Notes: generated from the sequence alone by a model not told the origin. A DNA stretch of 64,000 nucleotides from Streptomyces apocyni (GCF_009739465.1 NZ_WHOM01000061.1:32678-96677); one strand, 5' to 3'. Shown: positions 7,010-16,125, counted from the stretch's first letter. Numbers and translations are program-made.

Positions 7010-8317
7010 TCAGGACACCGGCCGCGAGTCAGCCCACGCCGACTCGAACTCCTCCCGGTAGGTCGCGAAGAGCCCGTACTCCCCGCTCTCCCCGCTCTCC
7101 CCGGCCTTCACCACCCGGCCCCCGCCCCGCAGCACGAGAACCGGCGCCTCCATCCCCCGCGTCCGGCGCAGATAGGACTGCACGATGCCGATGCCGTCCG
7201 GGCCGTCCCCGTCGACCAGATACGCCGTGAGGCGCGGCGTCTCGTCGAACACCCGGATCTCGAAGGCGTCCGGGTCACGCAACCGGGAGCGCACCCGGCG
7301 CATATGGAGGATGTTCATCTCCACCGCGCGGCTCAGCTCCCCCTTCTTCAGCCCCAGCTCCCGCTCCCGGCGCCGGACCGCGCTGCTCGCCGGATTGAGG
7401 AAGAGCAGCCGCACCCGGCAGCCCGCCTCCGCGAGCCGCACCAGACGGCGCCCGGAGAAGTTCTGCACCAGCAGATTCAGGCCTATCCCGATGGCGTCCA
7501 GACGCCGTGCCTCACCGAAGAGATCCTCGGCGGGGAACTGCCGCAGCAGCCGCACCCGGTCGGAGTGCACCCCCACCACATCCGCGTACCGGTCGCCGAC
7601 GAGGTCCTCCACGGCGTCCACCGGCAGCCGCCGCGACGACGGTACGTCGGTGTCGGCGCCCAGTATCTCCAGCAGCCGGGACGCGGCACGCTCCGCCTGA
7701 GCCAGCACGGCCTGCGACAAGGCTCGGTTGCGCGAGACCACGTTCCGCGTGACCTCCAGCTCGTCCAGGGCCAGTTCGACATCCCGGCGATCGTCGAAGT
7801 ACGGCTCGAAGCACGGCCAGTGCTGCACCATCAGCTCACGCAACTGCGGCAGCGTCAGAAAGCTCAGCACATTGTCATCGGCGGGATCGAGCAGGTACCC
7901 CTTACGGCGGCTGACCTCCCGCACCGCGACGGCCCGCTGCACCCACTCCTGCCCCGCTGGCCCGGCCGCGGCGATCACCCAGTCCTCGCCGTGCACCGGC
8001 TCGTAGACAGGACGCAGGACGGCGCCCACGACCGCGCGCAGCCGCTGTTCCACCAGGTTCAGCCAGATGTAGGCCCGCCCGGCGCGTTGGGCGCGCGTAC
8101 GCACCTCGCGCCAGGCGTCGCTGCCCCAGTCCAGCTCCGGGCCTATCTGGGACCCGGTCTCCATCGGACGCGCCACGGAGACCGCTGAAGGCGGAACCTC
8201 CATGGAGTCCCCCGCACGCCCCGAATCGCGGCCTTCGCGGCTTTCGCGGCCGTCCCGGCCGTCCCGATCCTCGCGACCCGAGTCACCTGGGGGCAGCTCC
8301 AGCCCTCCCGAGCTCAC
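7010..8317 (-). CDS. SAV2148-type HEPN domain protein with C-terminal phospholipase-D-like region
   Basis: A 435-residue cytoplasmic protein of a conserved Streptomyces family named for SAV2148 (recalled). The GTG at 8317 gives the conserved start SSGGLELPPGD. Residues 14-35 are a charged repeat tract (GREDRDGRDGRES). A helical HEPN region follows (RAYIWLNLVEQRLRAVVGAV) with RPVYEPVH, an R-x6-H motif (Arg102, His109) like that of HEPN ribonucleases. The C-terminal part (about 285-420: NLLVQNFSGRRLVRLAEAGC, then RVRLLFLNP) resembles the phospholipase-D-like sensor fold in other HEPN-linked proteins. The C-terminus has a GESGESGEYG tract. Function is unknown; RNase activity is an inference from the motif. 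Confidence 0.8.
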   Translation of the reverse strand: MSSGGLELPPGDSGREDRDGRDGRESREGRDSGRAGDSMEVPPSAVSVARPMETGSQIGPELDWGSDAWREVRTRAQRAGRAYIWLNLVEQRLRAVVGAVLRPVYEPVHGEDWVIAAAGPAGQEWVQRAVAVREVSRRKGYLLDPADDNVLSFLTLPQLRELMVQHWPCFEPYFDDRRDVELALDELEVTRNVVSRNRALSQAVLAQAERAASRLLEILGADTDVPSSRRLPVDAVEDLVGDRYADVVGVHSDRVRLLRQFPAEDLFGEARRLDAIGIGLNLLVQNFSGRRLVRLAEAGCRVRLLFLNPASSAVRRRERELGLKKGELSRAVEMNILHMRRVRSRLRDPDAFEIRVFDETPRLTAYLVDGDGPDGIGIVQSYLRRTRGMEAPVLVLRGGGRVVKAGESGESGEYGLFATYREEFESAWADSRPVS

Positions 8318-8588
8318 CCGCGCACCGCCTTCCGCCCCCTGAGGCTCTCTTAGCCCCCCACAGGGACCCCGTTCACGATCAAGGAAGGGTACTCCGCGAG
8401 CGACGGGGGATGCAGCCCCTTGCCCCGCCTGCACCGCAACTCCACACCCTGGCCCGCCCATTGTCCGTCGGGAGCCCGCGAAAAGTGAGCGCCCTCACTC
8501 CGCACACGCCGAGTTGGGTGCGAAGACGGGGACCGAGGTTGGGTGAGTGGGCCCCCAGGGCGGGGGGTGACGTGGAAGAGTCCTGTCC

Positions 8589-10706
8589 ATGCAGGTCTGG
8601 CCTGGACAGGCGTATCCGCTCGGTGCCACGTACGACGGCGCCGGGACCAACTTCGCGGTCTTCTCGGAGGCCGCCGACCGTATCGAGCTGTGCCTGCTGC
8701 ACGACGACGGCTCGGAGACAGCCGTCGAGCTGCGCGAGGTCGACGCGTTCGTGCGGCACGCCTACCTGCCGGGGATCATGCCAGGCCAGCGGTACGGCTT
8801 TCGGGCGCATGGCCCGTACGCCCCCGAGCGCGGGCAGCGCTGCAACTCGGCGAAGCTGCTGCTCGACCCGTACGCGCGCGCGGTGTGCGGCCAGGTGGAC
8901 TGGGGCGAGGAGGTGTACGGGTATCACTTCGGGGCGCCCGAGCGGCGCAACGACCTGGACTCGGCGCCGCACACGATGACGTCCGTGGTGGTCAACCCGT
9001 ACTTCGACTGGGGCGACGACCGGCCGCCCCGGACCCCGTACAACGAAACGGTGCTCTACGAGGCCCATGTGAAGGGTCTGACCATGCTGCACCCGGAGTT
9101 GCCCGAGGAGTTACGCGGGACGTACGCGGCTCTCGCGCACCCAGCGGTCATCGAACATCTCACCGGACTGGGCGTCACCGCCCTTGAGTTGATGCCGGTG
9201 CACCAGTTCGTGAACGATCACCGGCTGGTGGATGAGGGGCTGAGCAACTTCTGGGGCTACAACACCATCGGTTTCTTCGCTCCGCACAACGGCTACGCGT
9301 CCTGGGGTGACCGAGGTCAGCAGGTGCTGGAATTCAAGTCGGCGGTGCGCGCCCTGCATGAGGCCGGGATCGAGGTGATTCTGGACGTCGTCTACAACCA
9401 CACGGCGGAGGGCAACCATCTGGGGCCCACGCTGTCGTTCCGGGGGCTGGACAATGCCTCGTACTACCGGCTGGCCGATGACCGCCGCTATTACACGGAC
9501 ACTACGGGGACGGGGAATTCGCTGCTGATGCGGTCTCCGCACGTACTGCAGCTCATCATGGACTCGCTGCGGTACTGGGTGACCGAGATGCGGGTGGACG
9601 GCTTTCGTTTCGATCTCGCGGCCACGCTGGCACGGCAGTTCCATGAGGTGGACCGGCTGTCGTCGTTCTTCGACCTGGTGCAGCAGGACCCGGTGGTCAG
9701 CCAGGTGAAGCTGATCGCGGAGCCGTGGGACGTCGGTGAGGGCGGATATCAGGTGGGCAACTTCCCGCCGCTGTGGACCGAATGGAACGGCAGGTACCGG
9801 GATACGGTACGGGACCTGTGGCGCGGCGAGCCGCGGGCGCTGGCGGAGTTCGCATCCCGGCTGACGGGCTCATCGGACCTCTATCAGGACGACGGGCGGC
9901 GGCCGCTCGCCTCCATCAACTTCGTGACGTGTCACGACGGTTTCACGCTGCGCGACCTGGTCTCGTACAACGAGAAACACAACCACGCCAACGGCGAGGA
10001 CAACCGCGACGGCGAGAGTCACAACCGCTCCTGGAACTGCGGCGTAGAGGGTGAGACGGACGATCCCGCCGTGCGGGAGCTGCGCGCGCGGCAGACACGG
10101 AACCTCATCGCCACGCTGATGCTGTCGCAGGGCGTGCCCATGCTGTCGCACGGCGACGAGCTGGGGCGCACCCAACGCGGCAACAACAACGCCTACTGCC
10201 AGGACAGCGAGCTGGCCTGGGTGCACTGGCCCGCGCGGGGCGAAGAGCCGGACCCCCTGCTGGAGTTCACCCGCGCCATGGCCTGGCTGCGCCGTGACCA
10301 CCCGGTGTTCCGCAGGCGCAGGTTCTTCCACGGGCGGCCGGTCGAGGGCACCCACGACGAGCTGTCCGACATCGCGTGGTTCACCCCGCGGGGCGAGGAG
10401 ATGCGGCAGCGGGACTGGAGTGGGGCAAGCGCGGGGGCGTTGACGGTGTTCCTCAACGGCAACGCGATCTCCGAGCCCGGACTGCGCGGGGAGCGTATCC
10501 AGGACGACTCGTTCCCGCTGATGTTCAACGCGTCGGCCGAGCCACTGGAGTTGGTGGTTCCGGTCAATCACGGGAGGCAGTGGCAGGTGGTGGCCGATAC
10601 GGCGCGGCCGGAGGGGGTGCCGCCGCGTACCGGTCCCAAGGTGCGGGCCGGGGACCGGCTGAGGCTGCTCGACCGGAGCCTCACGGTGTTGCAGCGTCCC
10701 GCCTGA
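8589..10706 (+). CDS. glgX: Glycogen debranching enzyme GlgX (isoamylase-type)
   Basis: A 705-residue GH13 enzyme that hydrolyses alpha-1,6 branches of phosphorylase-limit glycogen to release malto-oligosaccharides. An N-terminal CBM48-like domain (residues about 10-105) precedes the (beta/alpha)8 barrel. Catalytic residues are visible: Asp342 in VDGFRFDLAA, Glu378 in LIAEPWDVGEG and Asp450 in VTCHDGFTL; region I reads DVVYNHTAEGN. The ATG at 8589 follows a GGAAGAG site. It is followed 86 bases later by treY. Debranched chains are the substrate of TreY, so the pair should convert glycogen towards trehalose. Confidence 0.93.
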   Translation: MQVWPGQAYPLGATYDGAGTNFAVFSEAADRIELCLLHDDGSETAVELREVDAFVRHAYLPGIMPGQRYGFRAHGPYAPERGQRCNSAKLLLDPYARAVCGQVDWGEEVYGYHFGAPERRNDLDSAPHTMTSVVVNPYFDWGDDRPPRTPYNETVLYEAHVKGLTMLHPELPEELRGTYAALAHPAVIEHLTGLGVTALELMPVHQFVNDHRLVDEGLSNFWGYNTIGFFAPHNGYASWGDRGQQVLEFKSAVRALHEAGIEVILDVVYNHTAEGNHLGPTLSFRGLDNASYYRLADDRRYYTDTTGTGNSLLMRSPHVLQLIMDSLRYWVTEMRVDGFRFDLAATLARQFHEVDRLSSFFDLVQQDPVVSQVKLIAEPWDVGEGGYQVGNFPPLWTEWNGRYRDTVRDLWRGEPRALAEFASRLTGSSDLYQDDGRRPLASINFVTCHDGFTLRDLVSYNEKHNHANGEDNRDGESHNRSWNCGVEGETDDPAVRELRARQTRNLIATLMLSQGVPMLSHGDELGRTQRGNNNAYCQDSELAWVHWPARGEEPDPLLEFTRAMAWLRRDHPVFRRRRFFHGRPVEGTHDELSDIAWFTPRGEEMRQRDWSGASAGALTVFLNGNAISEPGLRGERIQDDSFPLMFNASAEPLELVVPVNHGRQWQVVADTARPEGVPPRTGPKVRAGDRLRLLDRSLTVLQRPA

Positions 10707-10707
10707 G

Positions 10708-10761
10708 CGGCTGCGCGGCGGAGTGGCTGCGGGCCTGCGCGGCTGCGCGGCGGAGTGGCTG
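10708..10761 (+). repeat. 22-bp direct repeat between glgX and treY
   Basis: A 22-base unit beginning CGGCTGCGCGG occurs at 10708-10729 and again exactly at 10740-10761, a 32-base offset. It fills most of the glgX-treY gap. No function is apparent; it may reflect a local duplication. Confidence 0.7.
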
Positions 10762-10792
10762 AGGTCGCGGCGGGTCGGGTACGTACGTGCGC

Positions 10793-13333
10793 ATGAGCCC
10801 TGTGCCGCTGAGCCCCGCGACGCCCTCCGCCACCTACCGGCTACAGCTCCAGCCCGCGTTTCCGTTCGCCGCGGCCGAGGCCGCCGTGCCGTATCTGGCC
10901 GCGCTCGGCGTCTCGCATCTGCATCTGTCGCCGGTACTTGAGGCCGTTCCGGGGTCCTCGCACGGCTATGACGTCGTCGACCACGCGCGCGTACGGGCCG
11001 AACTCGGCGGTGAGCGGGGGCTGCGCGCGCTGGCGGCGACCGCACGCTCGTACGGCCTCGGCCTGGTCCTGGACATCGTGCCGAACCACATGGCCGCCGT
11101 ACCGCGCCACAACAGAGCGCTGTGGGAGGTACTGCGCGAGGGCCAGGACTCGCCGTTCGCCCGCTGCTTCGACATCGACTGGGCGGCGCACGGCGGCCGG
11201 TTGCTGCTGCCGGTTCTCGCGCGCCGGATCGGCGCGGAGCTGGACGCACTGCGGGTGGAGGGCGACGTACTGCGCTACCACGCGCACGCGTTCCCGCTCC
11301 GCGAGGGGACGGCCGGACTCCCGCTACCCGCGCTCCTGGACGCGCAGTGGTACCGCCTGGCGTGGTGGCGGCTGGCCCGTACCGAGCTGAACTACCGCCG
11401 GTTCTTCACGATTTCGGAACTCATCGGGATACGGGTCGAGGACCCGGACGTCTTCGACGCCACCCACGCCAAGGTTCTGGAGCTCCTGCGGGACGGTGTG
11501 GTCGACGGGCTGCGCGTCGACCACCCGGACGGTCTCGCGGACCCCGGCGGCTACCTCCAGCGGCTGCACGAGGCCACCGGAGGGCGCTGGACGGTCGTCG
11601 AGAAGATCCTCGCTGACGGCGAGCGGCTGCCCGCCTCCTGGCCGGTCGCGGGCACCACCGGCTATGACGCGTTGCGGCATATCGACGGGCTGTTCGTTGA
11701 CCCCGTCGGCGTCGGTGAACTCATCGGTCAGTACCGCGACTTCACCGGCCGCCCCGCCGACCGTGGCGGCGCCTGGGAGCCGACGGCGCGCCGTGCCGCG
11801 TACCGGGTCATCACCCATGAGCTGGCCGCCGAGGTCGACCGGCTGGCCCGCGACGCCGCCCGCTGCTTCGACGTCGGCGTTGGCGTCGGTCTCGGCGTCG
11901 GTCTCGCGTCGCGTGACCACGCCCCCTGGGCGCTGCGTACGGCCTTACGCGAGCTCCTCGTACGGATTCCGGTGTACCGGCCGTACGGCACCGGGGACGC
12001 GGTCAGGGCCGTGCTGACCGAGCGGGCGGCACGGGAGGCGAAGGCCGCGTTCGCGGTGGCGGATGAGGCGCGGGTGGTCGATGACGTGCGGGATCTGCTG
12101 CTCGGTGGGCCGCGCGGCGACGGCGACGATGGCGACGGCGGTCCGGAGCGACGGGCGTTTCGTGCCCGGTTCGGGCAGACAGCGTCGGCGCTGCGCGCCA
12201 AGGCGGTCGAGGACACGGCCTTCTATCGCTATTTTCCGCTGGTCTCGGCGGCGGAGGTGGGCGGGGACCCTGGGCGGCCCGCCGTGTCCCCCGGGGAGTT
12301 CCACGCGTACGGCGCGCGCGTGCAGCGTGACTGGCCCACCACCGGCACGGTGCTGTCCACGCACGACGCCAAACGAAGCGCCGAGGTCCGGGCGGGGATC
12401 GCGGTGCTCACCGAATGCCCGGGCCGGTGGGCGGAGTTCGTCGCGGGGATCGCGGCCGCGTCCGCGCGCGGCGAGGGCGGGCAGCCGCCCGATCCGCACC
12501 TCGCGTGGGCCACCTGGCAGACGGCGCTTGGCTTCGCGCGGGAGCTGAGCGAGACGGCCGTAGGCGAGACGGCCGTAGGGGTGGGCGACCCGCCCAGCGT
12601 CCGGCTGCGGCACGCCATGCTGAAGCACGCGCGCGAGGCGGGTCTGTTCACCAGTTGGACCGAGCAGGACCCGCGCTACGAGCAGGCCCTGACCGCCTTC
12701 GTCGACGCCGCGACGCACGGCCCGCCGCTTGCGACTCTCCTTGAGTTCGCGGCCGAACTGCGCCCCTGGGTACGGGTCAACGTGCTCGGCGCGGCGCTGC
12801 TGCACCTGACGATGCCGGGGGTCCCCGACCTCTATCAGGGCACGGAATACGCGCGGGCGACGCTGGTCGACCCGGACAACCGACGGCCGGTGCACTTCGA
12901 CGCACTCGGCGACATCGGTGACCGCGACGACCTCGACGACCGCGACGACCTCGATGGCGAGAAGCTGGCCCTCACCCGCGTAGCCCTGCGGCTGCGACGC
13001 GCCCTCCCGGAGGCCTTCGGCGAGACGGCGGCCTACCGGCCGCTCTGGGCGCGCGGCCCGGCCGCCGACCACTGCGTGGCGTTCACCCGCTCCGAACGCG
13101 TGGTGACCGCGGTGACCCGGCTGCCGCTACGGCTGGCCGACGCGGGCGGCTGGGGGGACACCGAACTGCCGCTGCCCGCAGGGCGCTTTGTCGACCTGCT
13201 CACCCCCGAGGAGCCCGCGGAGGGAGAGCGGGGCCGGGAGTTCTCCGGGCACGCCCGCGCGCGGGACCTTTTCGCCACGCGCCCGGTAGCCCTGCTGGGC
13301 TTAGGGCCCGCCCCCCACTCACTGCACCGATAG
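10793..13333 (+). CDS. treY: Malto-oligosyltrehalose synthase
   Basis: An 846-residue GH13 enzyme that converts the reducing-end alpha-1,4 bond of malto-oligosaccharides into an alpha,alpha-1,1 bond. The product is the substrate of TreZ. It opens PSATYRLQLQPAF, the TreY family start. Catalytic positions are Asp243 in DGLRVDHPDGLADP, Glu270 in TVVEKILADGERLP and Asp525 in LSTHDAKRSAEVRAG. ATG 10793 is preferred over the in-frame GTG two codons earlier; neither has a clear Shine-Dalgarno. Two in-frame repeat tracts are unusual: VGVGVGLGVGL near residue 365 and DRDDLDDRDDLDG near residue 715. Its end overlaps the convergent FHA gene by 15 bases. Confidence 0.93.
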   Translation: MSPVPLSPATPSATYRLQLQPAFPFAAAEAAVPYLAALGVSHLHLSPVLEAVPGSSHGYDVVDHARVRAELGGERGLRALAATARSYGLGLVLDIVPNHMAAVPRHNRALWEVLREGQDSPFARCFDIDWAAHGGRLLLPVLARRIGAELDALRVEGDVLRYHAHAFPLREGTAGLPLPALLDAQWYRLAWWRLARTELNYRRFFTISELIGIRVEDPDVFDATHAKVLELLRDGVVDGLRVDHPDGLADPGGYLQRLHEATGGRWTVVEKILADGERLPASWPVAGTTGYDALRHIDGLFVDPVGVGELIGQYRDFTGRPADRGGAWEPTARRAAYRVITHELAAEVDRLARDAARCFDVGVGVGLGVGLASRDHAPWALRTALRELLVRIPVYRPYGTGDAVRAVLTERAAREAKAAFAVADEARVVDDVRDLLLGGPRGDGDDGDGGPERRAFRARFGQTASALRAKAVEDTAFYRYFPLVSAAEVGGDPGRPAVSPGEFHAYGARVQRDWPTTGTVLSTHDAKRSAEVRAGIAVLTECPGRWAEFVAGIAAASARGEGGQPPDPHLAWATWQTALGFARELSETAVGETAVGVGDPPSVRLRHAMLKHAREAGLFTSWTEQDPRYEQALTAFVDAATHGPPLATLLEFAAELRPWVRVNVLGAALLHLTMPGVPDLYQGTEYARATLVDPDNRRPVHFDALGDIGDRDDLDDRDDLDGEKLALTRVALRLRRALPEAFGETAAYRPLWARGPAADHCVAFTRSERVVTAVTRLPLRLADAGGWGDTELPLPAGRFVDLLTPEEPAEGERGREFSGHARARDLFATRPVALLGLGPAPHSLHR

Positions 13334-13876
13334 ACGGTAGCTCACCGAGCCGAAGGACACCTGGTCGCCCACCTGGACGATGGCGGCCCCAAGTACCCGC
13401 CTGCCGTTCACGCTGGTGCCGTTGGTCGAGCCGAGGTCGTACAGCACCCAGCGGCCGCTCTGCGCCCGCAGTTCGGCGTGCGCCCGCGAGACGGACTCAT
13501 GCGTGAGCCGCAGCCCGCTCGCCGGGTCGCGGCCGATCCGCAGCGGATGCGGGGCGCTGGCCGGGAGGGGGAGCAGCAGCTGCGGCAGCCGCTCGGCCTG
13601 CCAGGCCCCCCGTACCCGTACCGTGAACGCGGACACCGCGCCGACCGCGCCGGTCACCAGCCGCGTCAGCCTGCCCTGCCGACGTGGCAGATCGGCGGTG
13701 AGCGCGGCGAGCTCGTCCGGCCTGTGGGCGCCGAGCGCGAGTCCCATGCGGCGTACGAAGGTGTCGTGCGACAGCCTGCCCTGGACCGCGCCGTCGCGCA
13801 GGAGCTGGAGGGCCTTGTCTCGCTCAGCGTCGGAGACCCGCTCGGGGGACGTAGGGAACTCGAAGGACGATGTCAC
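13319..13876 (-). CDS. DUF1707 and FHA domain protein
   Basis: A 185-residue protein with an N-terminal DUF1707 (SHOCT-like) segment (RVSDAERDKALQLLRDGAVQ) and a C-terminal forkhead-associated domain that binds phosphothreonine: PLRIGRDPASGLRLTHESVS, RAHAEL and DLGSTNGTSVNGRRV. FHA proteins relay Ser/Thr kinase signals in actinobacteria. No membrane segment is evident. The start is set at GTG 13876 because SSFEFPTSPERVSDAERD is the natural N-terminus; a TTG one codon earlier is possible. It lies between treY and the LigD genes and is convergent with treY. Confidence 0.83.
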   Translation of the reverse strand: MTSSFEFPTSPERVSDAERDKALQLLRDGAVQGRLSHDTFVRRMGLALGAHRPDELAALTADLPRRQGRLTRLVTGAVGAVSAFTVRVRGAWQAERLPQLLLPLPASAPHPLRIGRDPASGLRLTHESVSRAHAELRAQSGRWVLYDLGSTNGTSVNGRRVLGAAIVQVGDQVSFGSVSYRLSVQ

Positions 13877-14016
13877 CAAGCGATTGTCGGGTAGCGCGGC
13901 TGGGGTGTCCAGCGGCCCCGACACTTCCGACCCTCCCTGACCTGCTTGAATCCTCCGCTCCCTGAAGGACCCCCGTTGCGGTAGCGGCTGGACCTCGGTA
14001 GCCGTACACAAGAGAG

Positions 14017-14232
14017 GTGAGCGAAGACGAGGGGGAATGCGCACAGCAGCCGTTCACCGGCGGCCCGGTCCGCAAGCGCGGCGTGCACTGGGTGCGGCCC
14101 GAACTCGTCGCCGAGATCGTTTTCACCGAGTGGACCGAAGCCGACCGGCTGCGCCACCCCCGGTTCGTCGGCCTGCGTAGCGACAAGCCCGCCGAGCAGG
14201 TGGTACGCGAGAGACCGAAGGAGGAACGGTGA
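14017..14232 (+). CDS. LigD-type ATP-dependent DNA ligase C-terminal tail fragment
   Basis: A 71-residue open frame whose central part, RGVHWVRPELVAEIVFTEWT followed by RLRHPRFVGLRSDKP, matches the last segment of the OB-fold of LigD-type ATP-dependent ligases. No nucleotidyltransferase lysine motif or other ligase sequence precedes it. It has its own GTG start (14017) with AGAGAGG just upstream, and its stop overlaps the next start as GTGA. So it may still be translated and coupled to the polymerase-domain gene. It is most simply the remnant of a ligase gene or LigD fusion that lost its catalytic part; a retained miniprotein is the alternative. Confidence 0.6.
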   Translation: MSEDEGECAQQPFTGGPVRKRGVHWVRPELVAEIVFTEWTEADRLRHPRFVGLRSDKPAEQVVRERPKEER

Positions 14233-15158
14233 GCACGCAGGACAGCATCCGCGTCGGAAAGCGGACCGTCGCGATCTCGAATCCGGACAAGGAGCTGTTT
14301 CCCGATGACGGCATCACCAAAGCCGAACTGATCGACTTCTATCGCAGCGTTTCCCGCCCCATGCTGACCCACCTGCGGGGGCGGCCGGTGGCCATGGAAC
14401 GCCACCCCGACGGGTACGGCGGGACGTCGTTCTTCCACAAGGACGTCCCCGACTACTTCCCTGACTGGATTCACCGCCAGGAAGTCGCCAAGGAGGGCGG
14501 GACCCTCACCATGGCCGTGTGCGACGACGCCGCCACCCTCGCCTACCTCGCCAACCAGGCGTGCATCACCCCACACCCCTGGCTGAGCCGTGTCGACCGC
14601 CTCGACTGCCCGGACCGGCTGATCTTCGACCTGGACCCTCCGGGTGAGGACTTCGAGATCGTGCGCTGGACCGCCCGGAAGCTGGGCGACCTCCTGACTA
14701 CGGAACTCGGGCTGCGGCCCGCCCTGATGACCACCGGCTCACGCGGCCTGCACCTCGTCCTGCTCCTCGACCGCCGCGCCGACTTCGACACCACACGCGC
14801 CTTCGCCCAGCAGGTGGCCGATCTCCTCGCCACACGGCACCCCGACAAGCTGACGACCGAGATGCGCAAGAACAAGCGCCGCGGCCGGCTGTACCTGGAT
14901 ACGCAGCGCAACGGCTACGCCCAGACCTCAGTGGCGCCCTACGCCGTCCGGGCGCGTCCGCACGCCCCGGTGGCCACCCCGCTCACATGGGAGGAACTCG
15001 ACGACCGCCGGACCGGCCCACAGAGCTGGACCCTGCGCACCCTCCCCGACCGGCTGTCCGCGCAGGGCGACCCCTGGAAGGGGCTGAACCGCTGTCGGCG
15101 TTCCCTGGGACCGGCCCGGCGCCGACTCGACGCCCTCGCCCAGGAAGACGACCGCTGA
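14229..15158 (+). CDS. ligD: LigD polymerase domain (primase-polymerase, NHEJ)
   Basis: A 309-residue stand-alone LigD polymerase domain of the archaeo-eukaryotic primase type, which fills gaps with ribo- or deoxynucleotides during non-homologous end joining. The start of the domain (ISNPDKELFPDDGITKAELI) and HPDGYGGTSFFHKDVPDYFP are characteristic. Catalytic motifs are FDLDPPGEDFE (Asp-x-Asp), TGSRGLHLVLLL and KNKRRGRLYLDTQRNGYAQT. Ligase and phosphoesterase domains are on separate genes here. GTG 14229 overlaps the previous stop by four bases. No ku gene is in the window. Confidence 0.9.
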   Translation: MSTQDSIRVGKRTVAISNPDKELFPDDGITKAELIDFYRSVSRPMLTHLRGRPVAMERHPDGYGGTSFFHKDVPDYFPDWIHRQEVAKEGGTLTMAVCDDAATLAYLANQACITPHPWLSRVDRLDCPDRLIFDLDPPGEDFEIVRWTARKLGDLLTTELGLRPALMTTGSRGLHLVLLLDRRADFDTTRAFAQQVADLLATRHPDKLTTEMRKNKRRGRLYLDTQRNGYAQTSVAPYAVRARPHAPVATPLTWEELDDRRTGPQSWTLRTLPDRLSAQGDPWKGLNRCRRSLGPARRRLDALAQEDDR

Positions 15159-15186
15159 CCCACTGCGCCCGGCGTCGGCGAGCGTG

Positions 15187-15801
15187 TCACTCCTCGGCGA
15201 CGTCCTCCACTGTGCGGCCGGTCCGTACCGAGGCGGGTTCGGAATTCACCGGATTACGGCGGGCATCGGCCTCCTCGTCCTTGACCTTCACCAGGAGCCA
15301 CCGCTCCTTCCCGCCCTCGGGCCCCGTCCGTGTCAGGGCGTAGCCGCCGCGGAGCTTCTCCCCCTCCAGCCACACCTTCACATGCCCGTCGCTCACCCCC
15401 TTGGCCACGGGGACCTTCTTTCCGCCGCGCTCGGCCAGGTTCCGGTAGGTGCCCACGTCCCAGCGGATGACCGCACCGGCCCCGTACTCCCCTTCCGGGA
15501 TGGTGCCTTCGAAGTCGGCATAGTCCACAGGATGGTCCTCGGTGCGCAGGGCCAGACGCTTCTCCCGCGGATCGGTGGACGGCCCCTTGGGCACCGACCA
15601 CGACTTCAGCACCCCGCCCGCCTCAAGCCGGAAGTCGTAGTGCAGTGAGGTGGCCGCGTGTTTCTGCACGACGAAACGCCGCCGACCGCCTCTGCCCGAG
15701 GTACTGCCCATCGGTTCGGGCGTGCGGTCAGGGTGCCGCTTGGAGCGGTACTGCTCCAGTGAACCGCTCACGGCCTTGCCGGACCTGGCCTTGCCAGTCA
15801 T
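15187..15801 (-). CDS. LigD 3'-phosphoesterase domain protein
   Basis: A 204-residue stand-alone 3'-phosphoesterase (PE) domain, which trims 3'-phosphate or 3'-ribonucleotide ends before joining. The metal and active-site motifs are intact: RFVVQKHAATSLHYDFRLEA with two histidines, Asp and Arg; WSVPKGPS; EDHPVDYADFEGTIPEGEYG; and IRWDVGTY. The N-terminus is basic. ATG 15801 has GAAGGGAG upstream. It faces the polymerase-domain gene tail to tail with a 28-base gap, so it is not co-transcribed with it. Its 5' region adjoins a decayed Fpg/Nei remnant on the same strand. Confidence 0.88.
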   Translation of the reverse strand: MTGKARSGKAVSGSLEQYRSKRHPDRTPEPMGSTSGRGGRRRFVVQKHAATSLHYDFRLEAGGVLKSWSVPKGPSTDPREKRLALRTEDHPVDYADFEGTIPEGEYGAGAVIRWDVGTYRNLAERGGKKVPVAKGVSDGHVKVWLEGEKLRGGYALTRTGPEGGKERWLLVKVKDEEADARRNPVNSEPASVRTGRTVEDVAEE

Positions 15802-15859
15802 GATCGACGACTCCCTTCAGGTCCGTGCAGGTCGGTGAGCGCGGTGGAGCTGTCGGTGC

Positions 15860-15961
15860 GGACACATCGGCGTCCATGACTTCGAGCCGCTTGATCCGGC
15901 AGCCGCGCGCACAGGAGGCCAGGACCTCTCCAAACCCCTCGACATCGGGCAGCTCAGTCAT
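15860..15961 (-). pseudogene. N-terminal remnant of an Fpg/Nei-family DNA glycosylase
   Basis: Reading from ATG 15961, MTELPDVEGFGEVLASCARG and CRIKRLEVMDADV match the first 30 or so residues of formamidopyrimidine/endonuclease VIII glycosylases, which usually begin MPELPDVE. Homology then stops and the frame runs on as unrelated sequence into the phosphoesterase gene. The catalytic N-terminal proline of the family is threonine here, so even an expressed product would lack the nucleophile. It is almost certainly a decayed repair gene. Confidence 0.65.
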
Positions 15962-16125
15962 GGACCCGGGTACCCCTGCCCCGGCCCGAATCACGCCCAC
16001 GCGCAGTGCGGTGCCTGCCCGGTCCTCGCCGCCTGGCCCTCGGGGCAACAAACTCCCTGGACGGGACGGCCCAGTTACCCCTATCGTCGCCACGACGCCA
16101 TCACCATGGGAAGGAGGCGAGAGCT

